64,000 nucleotides of DNA, taken from contig NZ_JANJZR010000004.1 of the NCBI RefSeq assembly GCF_024623065.1, positions 1 through 64,000 of the forward strand. The letters run 5' to 3'. The notes under the pieces are model-generated. The model was not told the origin of the DNA and made no database searches. It worked only from the letters and a program-made list of their open reading frames with translations. Position 1 is the stretch's first letter. Each line of letters begins with the position of its first letter. Source of the DNA: Bacteroides acidifaciens (GTDB lineage: Bacteria > Bacteroidota > Bacteroidia > Bacteroidales > Bacteroidaceae). A program made the position numbers and the translations under genes. This document shows positions 53,801 to 61,884 of the stretch, one piece after another.

Positions 53801-54403
53801 GATGGTCTGATAGCCCGTCACCACTACTTCGTTGATGTTTTGGGCGTCGTCTTCCATCTTGATTCTTAAGGTATTTCCTTTCCAGGTGACTACCTGCCGC
53901 TTCATACCGATGTACGACACTACGAGCTGGATGTCTTTATTGCCGAACGATTCCAGAGCAAACCGTCCGTCGAGGTCGGTCGTCGTGCCGTGCAAAGTCC
54001 CTTTTTCCTGAATTGCCGCGCCGATAATCGGTTCGCCCTGGGCATCTACCACCACGCCGGTGATGTCTTTCATCCCTTTCTTCTTTTTGATGATGATATT
54101 CTTGTTATCCTCTATTTCAAAAGTCAGCATACTGCCCGTCAAACTGTAGGCAATAACCTTCGAGATAGCTACATTCTGAAAATCATAATCCTTTCTAGGC
54201 AGTGTGCTGATGGCGGAGTTGCTGTAGATAAATCCGACATTCGCCTGTTCTTTGATTTTGTCGAATACATTCCGCAAGGAAGCGTTTTTCAACTGAACGG
54301 TTACGTTCTTGTCTGCCTGCGCCCTGCCTTCCATGACAGAGCCGCATAATAGTATCAGAAGGCATAGCCATCTGATACCGCAAAATCTGGTTCTTTCTTT
54401 CAT
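50810..54403 (-). CDS. SusC/RagA TonB-linked outer-membrane transporter with STN domain
   Basis: A 1197-residue protein: signal peptide, then an STN signalling domain (about residues 35-105, NASLRNVFDKIKEQANVGFI), a carboxypeptidase-regulatory-like domain (about 113-195, GEPIIGAAIQEKGTLHGTTT), a plug (VVVTGYQTIDRRKTTAAIS; RLRVRGTSTLVGNREPLWVL) and a 22-strand barrel. The STN domain passes a ligand signal to FecR, which lies 7 nt upstream, so the locus is ligand-induced through the ECF sigma factor. Its translation start (TTAACC, AAAT, TAC, ATGAAA within 54398-54424) partly pairs with the small RNA at 32.4 kb. Confidence 0.96.
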   Translation of the reverse strand: MKERTRFCGIRWLCLLILLCGSVMEGRAQADKNVTVQLKNASLRNVFDKIKEQANVGFIYSNSAISTLPRKDYDFQNVAISKVIAYSLTGSMLTFEIEDNKNIIIKKKKGMKDITGVVVDAQGEPIIGAAIQEKGTLHGTTTDLDGRFALESFGNKDIQLVVSYIGMKRQVVTWKGNTLRIKMEDDAQNINEVVVTGYQTIDRRKTTAAISSVKMDDVLMPDMTTIDQALEGRIPDLLFSQNSGNVGATARLRVRGTSTLVGNREPLWVLDGFILQDPVNVSIEQLNDPDYINYIGNAISGINPQDIERIDVLKDAAATALYGTRAANGVIVVTTKKGHVGTPVIRYSNQTKLVVRPHYSDKNINLMNSQERMQFGKDLCDLHYVFPQYMTMVGYEGAFHRFQTGVISYEQFLNEVKNYETANTDWFDLMCRNAVTHSHTVSLSGGTESTRYYSSVGYTRENGTVNTEYTERYTTALNLTTNISKQLRTNFRINANIQKKNHLPGEVNALQYAYETTRALPAYNPDGSLFYHQKHGYSVGENKKANNQYNYNILNEMENTSSDYSGNTFNASGEVKYNLLDMIDFTAGGSYSRSSTAQSVWFGENTNYVAILKNGEAKDIPQTGESGVCELPYGGVYNTTNTITESITGRLQANFHRFLDSENTSLITATLGYEASAYRSNAIADETRGLYQKRGMQYATMEGADLDDFPYYKNWLAKGHRQITAAKTNTISGYLTLAYEYKNFFTVGMNGRFDASNKFGSRSNEKFLPVWSASGRLNVKETMLNKCDWLDLFDIRFSYGKTGNMLDNQTANMLIKQGTMDGYYGQYISEVVAFPNPNLRWEQTGTTNLGLELSLFERRLTLSGDVWFKHTTDAFSSINISTVNGISSYQMNNGTIDNKGYSFYISGYPIRTKDWSLYLSTGYSWADNTVRSGTNENFSLDDYLSGTAIVNGQAIGTFYSYKYLGLNPNTGIPMFEDYRDRRHLLANKKLADVIPLVMTTSGNRDPKLTGSFYTTLKWKQLSANLSFNYRIGSKIRLFNLYGPISKGISSDKNVRKEFLNRWMKPGDEKHTNIPVLLSPSDPNYESTMSHWCLTASAKVTEKIPAFAGNTWSMYDNSDLRVVSGNYLQLSNLVFSYDFRPEQLKETFIKALRMSLSTTNVFTIASKKLDGQDPTQAGFAGVSMSTRPSYTFNINISF

Positions 54404-54410
54404 AAAGTAC

Positions 54411-55547
54411 TCATTTGTGGTTAATTTTATTTTCCGAAATAATTATAGTGTTGTTCTTCTTGATTTGTATCTGAAGTTCGTTCATCTTGCGGATGGTCTG
54501 CGCCAGTTTGTTGAACGTTTCATATTTGTCCATATTCATCGTGATGTGGAAATCGCGGGCGGCAACGTCGGTAAACGAGACGTCCATATCGTACCATCGC
54601 GCCAGTTTTTTCACGATTTGGTGGATGGGGCGGTCTTCAAATATCCAGCGGTTGTGGTGCCAAGCGGTGCATTCGGCGATATTGGCGGCGGCTATCTTCA
54701 CCTCTTCTCCCTCTCCGGCGCTGATGATACCCATGTGTCCCGTGGGCAACTCCTGGCTTATTCCCTGTGGAGTCCGCAGTTCGGCTTTGCCGTTCACTAA
54801 CGTGATTTGGGTCTCCCGCTCGTCGGGATAGGCTTCCACGTTGATTTCCGTTCCTCTCACCACGATGTCAACATCGGTGGAGTGGATGTGGAAAGGATGC
54901 AGGCTGTCTTTATGGACAACGAAATAGGCTTCACCGGACACTGCCAGCCGGCGGTTGTGGCACGAGAAGTCTACGGGAATGGTCAGCGATGACTCCGGCC
55001 CCAAGTGGATAAACGTGCCGTCCTCCATCTGAATCTTGTATTCGCCGCCACGGGGCACGATGATTTTCCGGTCCGGTGCGGCACTTAATTGCGCCCGGTT
55101 CTGCGCCGGTGGTAGGTCGAGAATGTAGCGGGCGTAATTCAGCACCTCCCCCTTCAGGATATACGTAGAATCTACCGTTTGGAGAAAAGCCTTCGAACAG
55201 CCCGAGTGAATAAGGGTTTCGCGGTTCAGCAAATAAAAACCACTGCCCAACAGCAGGCAAATCATGGCCGCTACGGCTATCCACTTGCGGAAAGAGGTGG
55301 TCAGTGGGCGTACATATCCTATTTTATAATATAGTTTCTGCCATTCCTCTTGCTGCTTTCTCTCATTTCTGTCCAGTACGGCTTGCGTCAGAAACTCTTC
55401 GGATAATATTTGTTCGATAAAGGCCTGATGCTCTTCTGCCGCATCGGCCCATTCCTGTAGCTTTATCTTTTCTTCCGGAGTGATGCTGCCGGTTATCTCT
55501 TTCAGCAGATACTTCTTTACCTCTTCCAATTCTTGTTGTAATGCCAT
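54411..55547 (-). CDS. FecR-family anti-sigma factor
   Basis: A 378-residue inner-membrane protein. A cytoplasmic sigma-binding part (residues 1 to about 85) is followed by one transmembrane helix (WIAVAAMICLLLGSGFYLL), a periplasmic FecR domain (PRGGEYKIQMEDGTFIHLGP, VSGEAYFVVHKDSLHPFHIH) and a C-terminal DUF4974/STN-like part (FEDRPIHQIVKKLARWYDMD). It holds the ECF sigma factor until SusC signals. The frame is open to 55712, but the ATG at 55547 gives the family N-terminus. It is separated from the sigma gene by an unusual 277-nt gap. Confidence 0.93.
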   Translation of the reverse strand: MALQQELEEVKKYLLKEITGSITPEEKIKLQEWADAAEEHQAFIEQILSEEFLTQAVLDRNERKQQEEWQKLYYKIGYVRPLTTSFRKWIAVAAMICLLLGSGFYLLNRETLIHSGCSKAFLQTVDSTYILKGEVLNYARYILDLPPAQNRAQLSAAPDRKIIVPRGGEYKIQMEDGTFIHLGPESSLTIPVDFSCHNRRLAVSGEAYFVVHKDSLHPFHIHSTDVDIVVRGTEINVEAYPDERETQITLVNGKAELRTPQGISQELPTGHMGIISAGEGEEVKIAAANIAECTAWHHNRWIFEDRPIHQIVKKLARWYDMDVSFTDVAARDFHITMNMDKYETFNKLAQTIRKMNELQIQIKKNNTIIISENKINHK

Positions 55548-55824
55548 ATGGGTCGTCTTTTTATATAATACGACCGAACTCCGCTTTTGTGTAATGGCAA
55601 ACTGAAACTTTTTTTTATTCCGGTGGAAATTTCTTTTCACTCCGTTGCCTGTGAGAACTTGTTTCGTCGGGCACGATTGTTTCGTTCCACTACAGTTTCC
55701 CGTTCGTTTCACTATAGTGTTCCGTTTGCCCTGCTATAGTAGAACGCAAAACGTGTGGCAGGAAAAAACAATCCTCTTTCTTATAATTACATTAATATAT
55801 ATACAGCAGCAAAAGGCAGGGAGA
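55548..55824. repeat. Gap with about 22-bp tandem repeats between sigma and FecR genes
   Basis: From about 55657 to 55740 four degenerate units follow each other, all containing gtttcgt- or cgttt- followed by cactatagt-like sequence (tgtttcgttccactacagt; ttcccgttcgtttcactata; gttccgtttgccctgctata). Sigma and FecR genes are usually closely spaced, so this may be a regulatory array or an ECF-dependent promoter. No TAnnTTTG is seen for FecR. Confidence 0.55.
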
Positions 55825-56388
55825 CTATCGGAAGGAGAGAATAAACAGCAGGAAGTCTTTCAGGCGTTTCCTCATATAATGGTTGGCATTGTTGATGTGT
55901 TTCTTCACTGTATTGATAGAGATGTTGAACTCCTCTGCTATCTCTTTATACGATTTTCCGTTGAGGCAGGCGGCATACACGCGGCGCGAAGCATCCGGCA
56001 AATCGTCGAATACCTGGTTGACCGCCTGGTAGATTTCGGCTTTTATGATTTTGTAACTGATTTCGGGTTCTGTCATTGCGTTTTCGCTCGACAACTTCTG
56101 GGAGTATTCCCTTACCACGTTGTTGTGCTTGATGTAATCCAGAATGCTCCGGTAAAGCCCTTGAAATAAATATTGCTTGAAGGTAGCTTCGTTGATGCGG
56201 TTCTCTTTTCTCTCCCATATTTTCAGCCAAAGGTCTTGGATTAGGTCGCAAACCACCTCCTCATCCGCAATATAATGCATCCCGAAATATTTCAGTTGTC
56301 TGAAATATAAGTTGTATTGCTGCTGAAATATGTGCGCATCTGCTAAATTTATCCAATGAACGGTTTCTTTATTCCATATGGATTTCAT
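55825..56388 (-). CDS. ECF RNA polymerase sigma factor (Bacteroides SusCD type)
   Basis: A 187-residue sigma-70 family protein. Region 2 (about residues 20-90) includes EEVVCDLIQDLWLKIWERKE; region 4 (about 125-185) has DLPDASRRVYAACLNGKSYK and the helix-turn-helix EEFNISINTVKKHINNANHY. It directs transcription of the downstream FecR-SusC-SusD genes when released. The promoter TACTTTTG at 56417-56424 suggests basal housekeeping expression. Confidence 0.94.
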   Translation of the reverse strand: MKSIWNKETVHWINLADAHIFQQQYNLYFRQLKYFGMHYIADEEVVCDLIQDLWLKIWERKENRINEATFKQYLFQGLYRSILDYIKHNNVVREYSQKLSSENAMTEPEISYKIIKAEIYQAVNQVFDDLPDASRRVYAACLNGKSYKEIAEEFNISINTVKKHINNANHYMRKRLKDFLLFILSFR

Positions 56389-56416
56389 TGTTAAGACTAT
56401 TTTTTTTAAATTGCAT

Positions 56417-56424
56417 CAAAAGTA
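56417..56424 (-). promoter_or_regulatory. Promoter -7 element of the ECF sigma gene
   Basis: The minus strand reads TACTTTTG (TAnnTTTG) 29 bases before the ATG; a -33 element is unclear. Confidence 0.5.
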
Positions 56425-56562
56425 CATTCTTTAATTTTCTTAGTTATATTATATTTCAATTTTTAAGTATTATTGGCAAATAAGTAAGAGAATGAAGATG
56501 TGTCGCCGGGAAAGCCGGTGCAAAAAAAAAGAGATACAACTATCTTTTATTCAGCCATTTTT

Positions 56563-56593
56563 TTTGTCGGTCAAGAAAATATTTCTACCTTTG
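56563..56593 (+). promoter_or_regulatory. Promoter of rpsA
   Basis: TTTG at 56563-56566 and TACCTTTG at 56586-56593, spacing 19, fit the Bacteroidota consensus well. The leader is about 55 nt and AT-rich. Confidence 0.75.
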
Positions 56594-56655
56594 CGCCCGA
56601 TTTATAGATAATATAATGTCTTATTTAATTAAAGTATTAAACAATTTTATTATTA

Positions 56656-58455
56656 ATGGAAAACTTAAAGAACGTAGCTCCTATTGAAGATTTCAACTGG
56701 GATGCTTATGAAAATGGCGAAACAGTAACCAACGTTAGCCACGATGAACTAGAAAAAGCTTACGACGGTACGCTTAACAAAGTAAACGACCGTGAGGTTG
56801 TTGACGGAACCGTAATCGCAATGAACAAGCGTGAAGTAGTTGTGAACATCGGTTACAAATCAGACGGTATCATCCCTTTGAATGAATTCCGTTACAATCC
56901 TGACCTGAAAGTAGGTGACACTGTAGAAGTATACATCGAAAACCAGGAAGACAAAAAAGGACAGCTCGTTCTGTCACACAGAAAAGCCCGCGCTACTCGT
57001 TCTTGGGATCGCGTTAACGCTGCTCTGGAAAATGAAGAAATTATCAAGGGTTACATCAAGTGCCGCACGAAGGGTGGTATGATCGTTGACGTATTCGGAA
57101 TCGAAGCATTCTTGCCGGGTTCTCAAATCGACGTTAAACCGATCCGCGACTATGATGTATTCGTTGGCAAAACAATGGAATTCAAAGTGGTTAAAATCAA
57201 CCAGGAATTCAAAAACGTTGTTGTATCTCACAAGGCTCTTATCGAAGCTGAACTGGAACAACAGAAGAAAGAAATCATCGGTAAACTCGAAAAAGGACAA
57301 GTTCTTGAAGGAACTGTTAAAAATATCACATCCTACGGTGTATTCATCGACCTTGGTGGCGTAGACGGTTTGATCCACATCACTGACCTTTCTTGGGGAC
57401 GTGTTAGCGATCCGAAAGAAGTGGTTGAACTGGATCAGAAGCTCAACGTTGTTATCCTTGACTTCGATGACGAAAAGAAACGTATCGCTCTTGGCTTGAA
57501 GCAACTGACTCCGCACCCATGGGATGCTCTTGATACTGACTTGAAGGTTGGTGACAAGGTGAAAGGTAAAGTGGTTGTTATGGCTGACTACGGTGCATTC
57601 ATCGAAATCGCTGCCGGCGTAGAAGGTTTGATCCACGTTTCAGAAATGTCTTGGAGCCAACACCTGCGTTCTGCACAAGATTTCATGAAGGTAGGCGACG
57701 AAGTGGAAGCTGTTGTTCTTACACTTGACCGCGAAGAACGTAAGATGTCTTTGGGTATCAAACAACTGAAACAAGATCCATGGGAAACAATCGAAGAGAA
57801 GTATCCTGTAGGTTCTAAGCATACTGCAAAAGTACGTAACTTCACTAACTTCGGTGTATTCGTAGAAATCGAAGAAGGTGTAGACGGCTTGATCCACATC
57901 TCTGACCTTTCTTGGACTAAGAAAGTAAAACACCCGTCAGAATTTACTCAGATTGGTGCTGACATCGAAGTTCAGGTATTGGAAATCGACAAAGAAAACC
58001 GTCGTTTGAGCCTTGGACACAAACAACTCGAAGAAAATCCTTGGGATGTATTCGAAACTGTATTCACTGTAGGTTCTGTACACGAAGGTACTATCATCGA
58101 AATGTTGGATAAGGGTGCTGTTGTAGCTCTTCCTTACGGTGTAGAAGGTTTCGCAACTCCGAAACACCTTGTAAAAGAAGACGGCTCACAAGCACAGTTG
58201 GATGAGAAACTTGAATTCAAAGTGATCGAGTTCAACAAAGACGCTAAGAGAATCATCTTGTCTCACAGCCGTATCTTCGAAGATGTAGCTAAAGCTGAAG
58301 AAAGAGCAGAAAAGAAAGCTGCTTCTGGCGCAAAGAAAGCATCTTCTAGTAAGAGAGAAGATTCTCCGATGATCCAAAACCAAGCTGCTTCAACTACGCT
58401 GGGCGACATCGATGCTCTGGCTGCATTGAAAGAACAGTTGGAAGGAAAGAAATAA
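56656..58455 (+). CDS. rpsA: 30S ribosomal protein S1
   Basis: A 599-residue RNA-binding protein with six S1 repeats, visible as recurring blocks such as SYGVFIDLGGVDGLIHITDL, DYGAFIEIAAGVEGLIHVSE and NFGVFVEIEEGVDGLIHISD; repeats 1, 2 and 6 are more divergent. S1 brings mRNA to the ribosome, which matters in a phylum with weak Shine-Dalgarno use. The C-terminus has a Lys/Ala/Ser-rich stretch (RAEKKAASGAKKASSSKRED) before a short conserved end. It is a single gene with a strong terminator. Confidence 0.97.
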   Translation: MENLKNVAPIEDFNWDAYENGETVTNVSHDELEKAYDGTLNKVNDREVVDGTVIAMNKREVVVNIGYKSDGIIPLNEFRYNPDLKVGDTVEVYIENQEDKKGQLVLSHRKARATRSWDRVNAALENEEIIKGYIKCRTKGGMIVDVFGIEAFLPGSQIDVKPIRDYDVFVGKTMEFKVVKINQEFKNVVVSHKALIEAELEQQKKEIIGKLEKGQVLEGTVKNITSYGVFIDLGGVDGLIHITDLSWGRVSDPKEVVELDQKLNVVILDFDDEKKRIALGLKQLTPHPWDALDTDLKVGDKVKGKVVVMADYGAFIEIAAGVEGLIHVSEMSWSQHLRSAQDFMKVGDEVEAVVLTLDREERKMSLGIKQLKQDPWETIEEKYPVGSKHTAKVRNFTNFGVFVEIEEGVDGLIHISDLSWTKKVKHPSEFTQIGADIEVQVLEIDKENRRLSLGHKQLEENPWDVFETVFTVGSVHEGTIIEMLDKGAVVALPYGVEGFATPKHLVKEDGSQAQLDEKLEFKVIEFNKDAKRIILSHSRIFEDVAKAEERAEKKAASGAKKASSSKREDSPMIQNQAASTTLGDIDALAALKEQLEGKK

Positions 58456-58478
58456 TCTGAACAGAATATTTTCTGATG

Positions 58479-58509
58479 AAGGCGTTCCCAAACGGGGGCG
58501 CCTTTTTTT
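58479..58509 (+). terminator. Terminator of rpsA
   Basis: An 11-bp stem (58479-58489 with 58494-58504, loop aaac) containing two U.G pairs on the plus strand, followed by a T-run to 58509. Confidence 0.9.
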
Positions 58510-58728
58510 ATTCACCACAGAGGACGCAGAGGATACAGAGGGTAGGGAGGACATAGAGAAGGTAAGAAGGGTAAGGAGGATATGGGGAATACAGAGGATG
58601 TGAAGGATTGATTTAGCAAACTAACGATGGCGATATATTTATTTATATAAATCTACCCTCTTCTTCTCCTCCGCATCCTCTCCATATCCTCCTTACCCTC
58701 TGTGTCCTCCGTGTCCTCTGTGGTGAAT
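58510..58728. repeat. 219-bp inverted repeat of CACCACAGAGGAC units
   Basis: The outer arms 58510-58544 and 58694-58728 are inverted with 3 mismatches in 35. Inside, purine-rich ACAGAGGA/AAGGAGGATATGG units continue on the left and their complements on the right, around an AT-rich centre (about 58610-58655). It fills the gap between rpsA and rnz; no gene is seen. Similar caccacagaggacacagagg repeats are, as I recall, scattered in many bacterial genomes. Confidence 0.85.
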
Positions 58729-58747
58729 AGAAAAAAAAGTTTCTTCC

Positions 58748-58781
58748 TTTGCAAGATTGAATCTGAAATGCTTTATCTTTG
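58748..58781 (+). promoter_or_regulatory. Promoter of rnz, start site at the ATG
   Basis: TTTG at 58748-58751 and TATCTTTG at 58774-58781. The start codon at 58788 is only 6 bases after the -7 element, where transcription would begin, so the mRNA may be leaderless. Confidence 0.6.
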
Positions 58782-58787
58782 CATACC

Positions 58788-59726
58788 ATGGAAAAATTTG
58801 AGTTATATATATTGGGATGCGGTTCCGCTTTGCCTACCACGCGACATTTTGCGACCTCTCAAGTCGTAAACCTGCGTGAAAAACTATTTATGATTGATTG
58901 TGGCGAGGGAGCACAAATGCAGTTACGCCGTTCGCGACTGAAATTTTCCCGATTGAATCATATCTTCATCTCTCATCTACATGGTGACCATTGTTTCGGA
59001 TTGTTGGGGCTGATCTCTACATTCGGATTATTAGGAAGAACAGCTGATTTGCATATTCATTCTCCACGAGGACTGGAAGAACTGTTTGCCCCGATGCTTG
59101 CTTTCTTTTGCAAGACTTTGACTTATAAGGTGCTCTTCCATGAATTCGAAACGAAAGAGCCGATGCTTGTCTACGATGACCGTTCGGTGACCGTAACCAC
59201 CATCCCTTTAAAACATCGAATTCCCTGCTGCGGTTTCCTTTTTGAAGAAAAACAATGTCCCAATCATATTATCAGGGATATGGTAGACTTTTATAAAGTT
59301 CCTGTCTATGAGTTGAACCGTATCAAGAACGGAGCGGATTTTGTAACTCCCGAAGGAGAAGTAATACCCAATTTGCGTCTGACCCGCCCTTCGGCTCCAG
59401 CTCGTAAATATGCTTATTGCTCCGATACAATTTATCGCCCGTCGCTTGCCGAACAAATCTGCAATGTAGATTTGCTTTTCCATGAGGCTACCTTTGCGCA
59501 GACAGAGCAGGCACGTGCCAAGGAAACTTATCATACTACGGCTGCGCAAGCCGCACAACTTGCTTTGGACGCAAACGTGAAACAATTGGTGATCGGACAC
59601 TTTTCAGCCCGTTACGAGGATGAATCTATTCTATTTGATGAAGCGTCCGCCATTTTCCCGCGAACTATTTTAGCGAAAGAGAATATGTGTATTGACATTG
59701 ATGGAGGAACTGTATATGAGAAATAG
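58788..59726 (+). CDS. rnz: Ribonuclease Z (tRNA 3' endonuclease)
   Basis: A 312-residue metallo-beta-lactamase-fold enzyme removing 3' trailers from pre-tRNA. The zinc motif is HLHGDH (His63, His65, Asp67, His68) in FISHLHGDHCFGLLGL; KYAYCSDTIYRPSLAEQI and HFSARYEDES supply further ligands. An open frame from a TTG at 58779 exists, but the ATG at 58788 gives the family start (MEKFELYILGCGSALPT). The stop overlaps the next gene by 11 nt. Confidence 0.95.
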   Translation: MEKFELYILGCGSALPTTRHFATSQVVNLREKLFMIDCGEGAQMQLRRSRLKFSRLNHIFISHLHGDHCFGLLGLISTFGLLGRTADLHIHSPRGLEELFAPMLAFFCKTLTYKVLFHEFETKEPMLVYDDRSVTVTTIPLKHRIPCCGFLFEEKQCPNHIIRDMVDFYKVPVYELNRIKNGADFVTPEGEVIPNLRLTRPSAPARKYAYCSDTIYRPSLAEQICNVDLLFHEATFAQTEQARAKETYHTTAAQAAQLALDANVKQLVIGHFSARYEDESILFDEASAIFPRTILAKENMCIDIDGGTVYEK

Positions 59727-61260
59727 ACGCCTGCTTTGGGGAGCGGTAATCCTGTTCGTCGTTTGTTTGGCAGCTTGTAAGAAAGAGAAACCCCAATCTC
59801 TGATACCAGATTCGCTGGCTTTCCTGCAAGAGCTGTTCAACCCTGCTTATCAAATAGATGCCGACAGTATTCGTCTGATGATTCGTTCTTATTTGAATGA
59901 AAACCCCGTAACTCCTTGGGATTCGGCTTTGCTGGCTCATTATCGGGAAAAGGATGAATTTTTCTGGTTGAATGACTCGCTTGTGTTCGATAAACCTGCC
60001 ACACAGGTGGCAGACTCTATGTTGTTCTGGTTGGGAGACATCTCCCGGCATGGTATTAACCCGAATCTTTATCCTGTCAATAGCATCCGTGAGAGATTGC
60101 AACAGATACGTTCTTTGAAGTTGCAGAAAGGAAAAACAATGAACCGTCTGTTGGCAGATGTGGAATATCAGTTGACAGCCGCATATCTTTCGTATGTGTG
60201 TCAGTTGAAGTTTGGTTTCTTGCCTTCGGAACGCAGATGGAATGATTCGATCAATCGTATTCCTTTAAAACATTGTGATGTTACTTTTGCAAATGCTGCT
60301 CTCGATTCATTGCGTGCAAATCCAATTGCTGCTTTTCACAGAGCACAACCTTCTTCTCCGCTTTATCGCAAGATGCAGGAAGAACTGGAACGTGTGAATG
60401 CTTGGGGGAAGACAGATACTACGGATTATTACCGCAACCGCCTATTGGTAAACATGGAACGCGCACGCTGGCAATATGCTTTGGAGAAAGGAAAGAAATA
60501 TATAGTAGCCAATGTAGCGGCATTTATGTTACAAGCTATCAATGAAGAGACGGATTCAATCTTGGAAATGCGTATCTGCGTGGGAAGCGTGAAGAATAAA
60601 ACACCCTTGCTGTCGAGCAGAATCTACTATATGGAACTGAATCCATATTGGAATGTCCCTCAAAGTATTATCCGTAAAGAGATTATCCCTACCTATCGCA
60701 GAGATACGACCTATTTTACCCGCAACCGCATGAAGGTATATGATAATAAGACCGGTCTGCAAGTAGACCCTCATAGTATCAGATGGGCTAAGTATGCAGG
60801 AAGAGGCGTGCCTTATACTGTAAAGCAGGATAATAAGACAGGAAACTCATTGGGACGCATCATCTTCCGTTTCCCCAATCCTCACTCTGTCTATTTGCAT
60901 GACACTCCTTCCCGTTGGGCTTTCACACGCAAGAACCGGGCGGTAAGTCATGGCTGTGTACGTCTTCAAAAAGCACTCGACTTTGCTTTCTTCCTGTTGA
61001 AAGAGCCGGATGAATTGTTGGAAGACCGTATCCGCATTGCAATGGATATCAAACCGGTGAGTGAAGAGGGAAAGAAGCTGTCTAACAGTGCGACCTACAA
61101 CGAACTGAAACATTATAGTTTAGAGAAATATATACCTTTATTTATAGATTATCAGACAGTTTATTTGTCTGCCGATAATAATTTAAGGTATTGTGAGGAC
61201 ATTTATAAATATGATTCGTCTTTATTGAAGGCAATGGACGACCTGAATTTGAAACCATAA
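59716..61260 (+). CDS. L,D-transpeptidase lipoprotein (YkuD family, YcbB-like)
   Basis: A 514-residue lipoprotein (lipobox VVCLAAC). A long N-terminal scaffold leads to a YkuD domain with the catalytic cysteine in VSHGCVRL (Cys414) and histidine in VYLHDTPSRWAFTR. Such enzymes form 3-3 peptidoglycan crosslinks or attach proteins to the wall, and resist most beta-lactams. The ATG at 59716 has GGAGGAA 6 nt upstream and lies inside the rnz gene, so the two are translationally coupled. Confidence 0.9.
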   Translation: MRNRRLLWGAVILFVVCLAACKKEKPQSLIPDSLAFLQELFNPAYQIDADSIRLMIRSYLNENPVTPWDSALLAHYREKDEFFWLNDSLVFDKPATQVADSMLFWLGDISRHGINPNLYPVNSIRERLQQIRSLKLQKGKTMNRLLADVEYQLTAAYLSYVCQLKFGFLPSERRWNDSINRIPLKHCDVTFANAALDSLRANPIAAFHRAQPSSPLYRKMQEELERVNAWGKTDTTDYYRNRLLVNMERARWQYALEKGKKYIVANVAAFMLQAINEETDSILEMRICVGSVKNKTPLLSSRIYYMELNPYWNVPQSIIRKEIIPTYRRDTTYFTRNRMKVYDNKTGLQVDPHSIRWAKYAGRGVPYTVKQDNKTGNSLGRIIFRFPNPHSVYLHDTPSRWAFTRKNRAVSHGCVRLQKALDFAFFLLKEPDELLEDRIRIAMDIKPVSEEGKKLSNSATYNELKHYSLEKYIPLFIDYQTVYLSADNNLRYCEDIYKYDSSLLKAMDDLNLKP

Positions 61261-61285
61261 ATAAACATACAGATAACGAGAGATT

Positions 61286-61837
61286 ATGACCCTTTATAAC
61301 GAACGCGAAGTTCTGAAACTTCTTCAAGAGGAGAGTACCCAGCGGCAAGGATTCGAGATGATTGTGGCGCAGTATAGCGAACAATTGTATTGGCAAATCC
61401 GTCGGATGGTACTGTCGCATGAGGATGCGAACGATCTGCTGCAAAACACTTTTATCAAGGCATGGACAAATATCGATTATTTCCGTGCCGAGGCGAAGCT
61501 GTCTACCTGGCTCTATCGCATCGCGCTGAATGAATGTCTTACCTTTCTAAACAAACAACGTGCCATGACTACCGTAGCTATCGACGACCCGGAAGCAATG
61601 GCTGTACAGAAACTGGAAAGTGACTCCTACTTTTCGGGAGACGAAATACAGTTGTGTTTGCAGAAAGCTCTATTGACTTTGCCGGAAAAACAGCGTATGG
61701 TGTTCAACCTGAAATATTATCAGGAAATGAAATACGAAGAGATGTCGGAAATCTTCGGCACAACGGTTGGTGCGCTCAAAGCGTCATATCATCATGCGGT
61801 GAAGAAAATAGAGAAGTTTTTAGAAGAAATAGATTAA
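61286..61837 (+). CDS. ECF-type RNA polymerase sigma factor
   Basis: A 183-residue sigma-70 family protein. Region 2: DANDLLQNTFIKAWTNIDYF and AKLSTWLYRIALNECLTFLN; region 4: LPEKQRMVFNLKYYQEMKYE and FGTTVGALKASYHHAVKKIE. It differs from the SusCD-type sigma at 55825 and has no FecR; a small membrane protein follows 47 nt downstream as candidate anti-sigma. It lies 25 nt after the L,D-transpeptidase, suggesting an envelope-stress role (inference). Confidence 0.92.
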   Translation: MTLYNEREVLKLLQEESTQRQGFEMIVAQYSEQLYWQIRRMVLSHEDANDLLQNTFIKAWTNIDYFRAEAKLSTWLYRIALNECLTFLNKQRAMTTVAIDDPEAMAVQKLESDSYFSGDEIQLCLQKALLTLPEKQRMVFNLKYYQEMKYEEMSEIFGTTVGALKASYHHAVKKIEKFLEEID

Positions 61838-61884
61838 ACCTTTTAAATTGGACGTTGTCTAAGTAAAAGAGAGGAGAAAAACGT

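Noticed and set aside
55657..55740. Possible CRISPR-like array
   Set aside because: Units are degenerate, there are no unique spacers and no cas genes in the window.
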